Assembly (NCBI GenBank): GCA_964574335.1
Contig: CAZNNH010000267.1
Span: 1-5,958, forward strand
Origin: CAZNNH01 sp964574335
GTDB taxonomy: Bacteria > Acidobacteriota > Vicinamibacteria > Fen-336
Direction: 5' to 3'
Length of the DNA stretch: 5,958 nt
The position numbers and the translations under genes were made by a program. Shown piece after piece: positions 5,335 through 5,958 of the stretch. The notes below the pieces were generated by a model. That model did no database searches. It was not told the DNA's origin and worked only from the letters and a program-made list of their open reading frames with translations. Position 1 is the first letter of the stretch. Every line of letters starts with the position of its first letter.

Positions 5335-5375
5335 CAGATTCTTCGGGCGCCGGCAACGGACGCCCTCAGAATGAC
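5335..5375. repeat. Dispersed hairpin repeat, copy A (CAGATTCTTCGG…CTCAGAATGAC)
   Basis: The unit starts three bases after the DUF429 stop. ATTCT (5338-5342) pairs with AGAAT (5368-5372) and GGGCG (5345-5349) pairs with CGCCC (5361-5365). A symmetric TC/TC internal loop separates the two stems, and the hairpin loop is 11 nt. It matches copy C (5487-5528) in both arms but not in the loop. It belongs to the CAGATTCTTCGG/CTCAGAATGAC class of dispersed intergenic repeats known from many GC-rich bacteria. It may end DUF429 transcription, although no T-run follows. Confidence 0.8.
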
Positions 5376-5395
5376 CGGGCGGGCGCTGGCCGGCG

Positions 5396-5426
5396 GACGC
5401 CCCAGAAAATCGGTCTGCGGGGCGTC
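5396..5426. repeat. 8-bp inverted repeat between repeat copies
   Basis: GACGCCCC (5396-5403) and GGGGCGTC (5419-5426) are perfect reverse complements around a 15-nt loop. The right arm shares its last three bases with the start of the next GTCATCCTGA repeat. A transcript in either direction could form this hairpin. It may be part of the same repeat family or a bidirectional terminator. Confidence 0.55.
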
Positions 5427-5467
5427 ATCCTGACGGCCACTTCGAAGCTGAACCCCGGAAGGATCTC
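5424..5467. repeat. Dispersed repeat, b-type copy 1 (GTCATCCTGA…AAGGATCTC)
   Basis: This 44-bp unit runs from GTCATCCTGA to AAGGATCTC, with ATCCT and AGGAT as complementary ends. It matches the b-type copy at 5743-5786 at 36 of 44 positions by manual alignment. GTCATCCTGAG…AAGGATC elements are a common dispersed intergenic repeat of environmental bacteria. Their function is unknown. Confidence 0.75.
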
Positions 5468-5486
5468 GGCCGCGTGGCCTGAGTCC

Positions 5487-5528
5487 CAGATTCTTCGGGC
5501 GCGGCGAGCTCGGCGCCCTCAGAATGAC
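5487..5528. repeat. Dispersed hairpin repeat, copy C
   Basis: This is a second copy of the element at 5335-5375. ATTCT (5490-5494) pairs with AGAAT (5521-5525) and GGGCGC (5497-5502) pairs with GCGCCC (5513-5518), with the same TC/TC internal loop. The 10-nt loop differs from that of copy A. Different loops over conserved arms suggest that the paired structure, not the loop, is maintained. Confidence 0.8.
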
Positions 5529-5540
5529 GGCTAGCGGTGC

Positions 5541-5786
5541 GTCATCGTGGCTGCAGCCTCGACGCAGACTCTGCCGGGGATGTCATCCTGAGTTGGGCAC
5601 CGGCGTAGCCGCCGGTCATTGGGGGACACGAACCCTGGGCCGTCATCCTGAGTGCTTCTTCGAGGCTGGACCCTCCGGGGAGGTCATCCTGAGTCGGGCA
5701 CCGGCGTAGCCGCCGGTCGGTGGGGGACACGAACCGTGGGCCGTCATCCTGAGTGCTTCTTCGAGGCTGGACCCTGGAAGGATCCC
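5541..5786. repeat. Tandem b-a-b-a-b repeat cluster built on GTCATCCTGAG
   Basis: Two kinds of unit alternate. The b units (41 bp) lie at 5541-5581 (diverged, about 27 of 41 positions shared with the next b), 5642-5682 and 5743 onward. The last b runs on to AAGGATCCC at 5786. The a units (60 bp) lie at 5582-5641 and 5683-5742 and agree at 56 of 60 positions. The a+b period is therefore 101 bp. Each a unit contains a perfect ACCGGC/GCCGGT stem around GTAGCC. The two later b units are identical for their first 33 bp and then diverge. Together with the single elements at 5335-5528, this accounts for most of the gene-free stretch 5333-5818; nothing else is seen there. Confidence 0.8.
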
Positions 5787-5818
5787 GGACACCGCCCGCG
5801 CACGCACTCCGCGAGACG

Positions 5819-5958
5819 CTACTCGTACTGGTCCGGGAAGACACGGTACGCCCAGGCTCGGTAGGACTCCTCGGTCGAGAGGTCATCCTCCGTGTTCGGG
5901 AGTCCGTCTGGACCATCCGAGGTCGCCCGAACCACACCCTCCTCCACGAAGTGCACGC
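5819..5958 (-). CDS. 3' end of a gene (partial), acidic DGxDG…DD loop
   Basis: On the minus strand a frame enters from the right edge and ends at TAG (5821-5819). It gives 45 residues, including SDGPDGLPNTEDDLS and ending RAWAYRVFPDQYE. About 80% of its codons end in G or C, and the other two frames look unlike coding sequence. The acidic DGPDGxPxTxDDL loop recalls the C-terminal calcium-binding-type loop of some pseudopilins and other secreted proteins, but this is too little to name the protein. It converges on the DUF429 gene across the repeat cluster. Confidence 0.6.
   Translation of the reverse strand, partial: VHFVEEGVVRATSDGPDGLPNTEDDLSTEESYRAWAYRVFPDQYE

Noticed and set aside
4034..5356. 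Upstream 440 codons of the open minus-strand frame that leads into the selenoprotein
   Set aside because: The frame is open by chance through the antisense of the DUF429 gene and a shifted frame of the membrane protein gene. Family homology and a ribosome site place the real start at 4033.
5541..5786. CRISPR array
   Set aside because: The GTCATCCTGAG heads are short and the intervals (60, 41, 60 bp) are themselves repeated, so there are no unique spacers. No cas gene is present.
5542..5937. Minus-strand ORF of 131 codons through the repeat cluster
   Set aside because: It is translated repeat DNA with internally duplicated segments caused by the 101-bp period. The real gene end at 5819-5958 is in another frame.

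Overview
This is a GC-rich bacterial window with strongly GC-biased third codon positions. It carries a PknB-type kinase whose cytoplasmic kinase domain is joined through one membrane helix to a TolB/WD40-like propeller. The flanking DNA holds dispersed GTCATCCTGAG / CTCAGAATGAC repeats. Both features are typical of Acidobacteriota (for example Thermoanaerobaculia-like lineages), but the taxonomic call is an inference from gene style, not from a marker gene.

Layout. (1) 2-55: probable 3' tail of an upstream plus-strand gene. (2) 194-688 (+): Rrf2-family regulator with a cysteine cluster suited to an Fe-S cofactor. A good promoter lies just upstream, and a perfect 14-bp palindrome covers its predicted start site. 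(3) 833-2713 (+): membrane Ser/Thr kinase with a short propeller, followed 23 bp later by 2737-3252 (+), a DUF2007-like/zinc-ribbon protein. These two look like an operon. (4) On the minus strand, 4503-4063 (small two-helix membrane protein) followed 29 bp later by 4033-3269. The latter is a glycine/sarcosine/betaine/D-proline reductase selenoprotein B-like gene interrupted by an in-frame UGA at 3535-3533. (5) 4610-5332 (+): DUF429 (RNase H-like fold) protein, divergent from the minus-strand pair. (6) 5333-5818: gene-free convergent intergenic region filled with hairpins and a tandem repeat cluster. (7) 5958-5819 (-): 3' end of a further gene.

The main result is the selenoprotein. Reading through the UGA joins two ORFs in the same frame, with no indel needed, into one 254-residue family protein with a C-x2-U-x2-C centre. 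A strong stem-loop begins immediately after the UGA at the distance expected of a bacterial SECIS element, and it is built from codons that are atypically AT-rich for this gene. Routine annotation would miss it, calling either a truncated protein or two fragments. No selenocysteine machinery (selA, selB, selC, selD) is visible here, so the host must supply it from elsewhere.

Other points of interest are two predicted leaderless-type promoters (kinase and membrane protein), the operator-like palindrome of the Rrf2 gene, and the b-a-b-a-b tandem organisation of the 3' repeat cluster.
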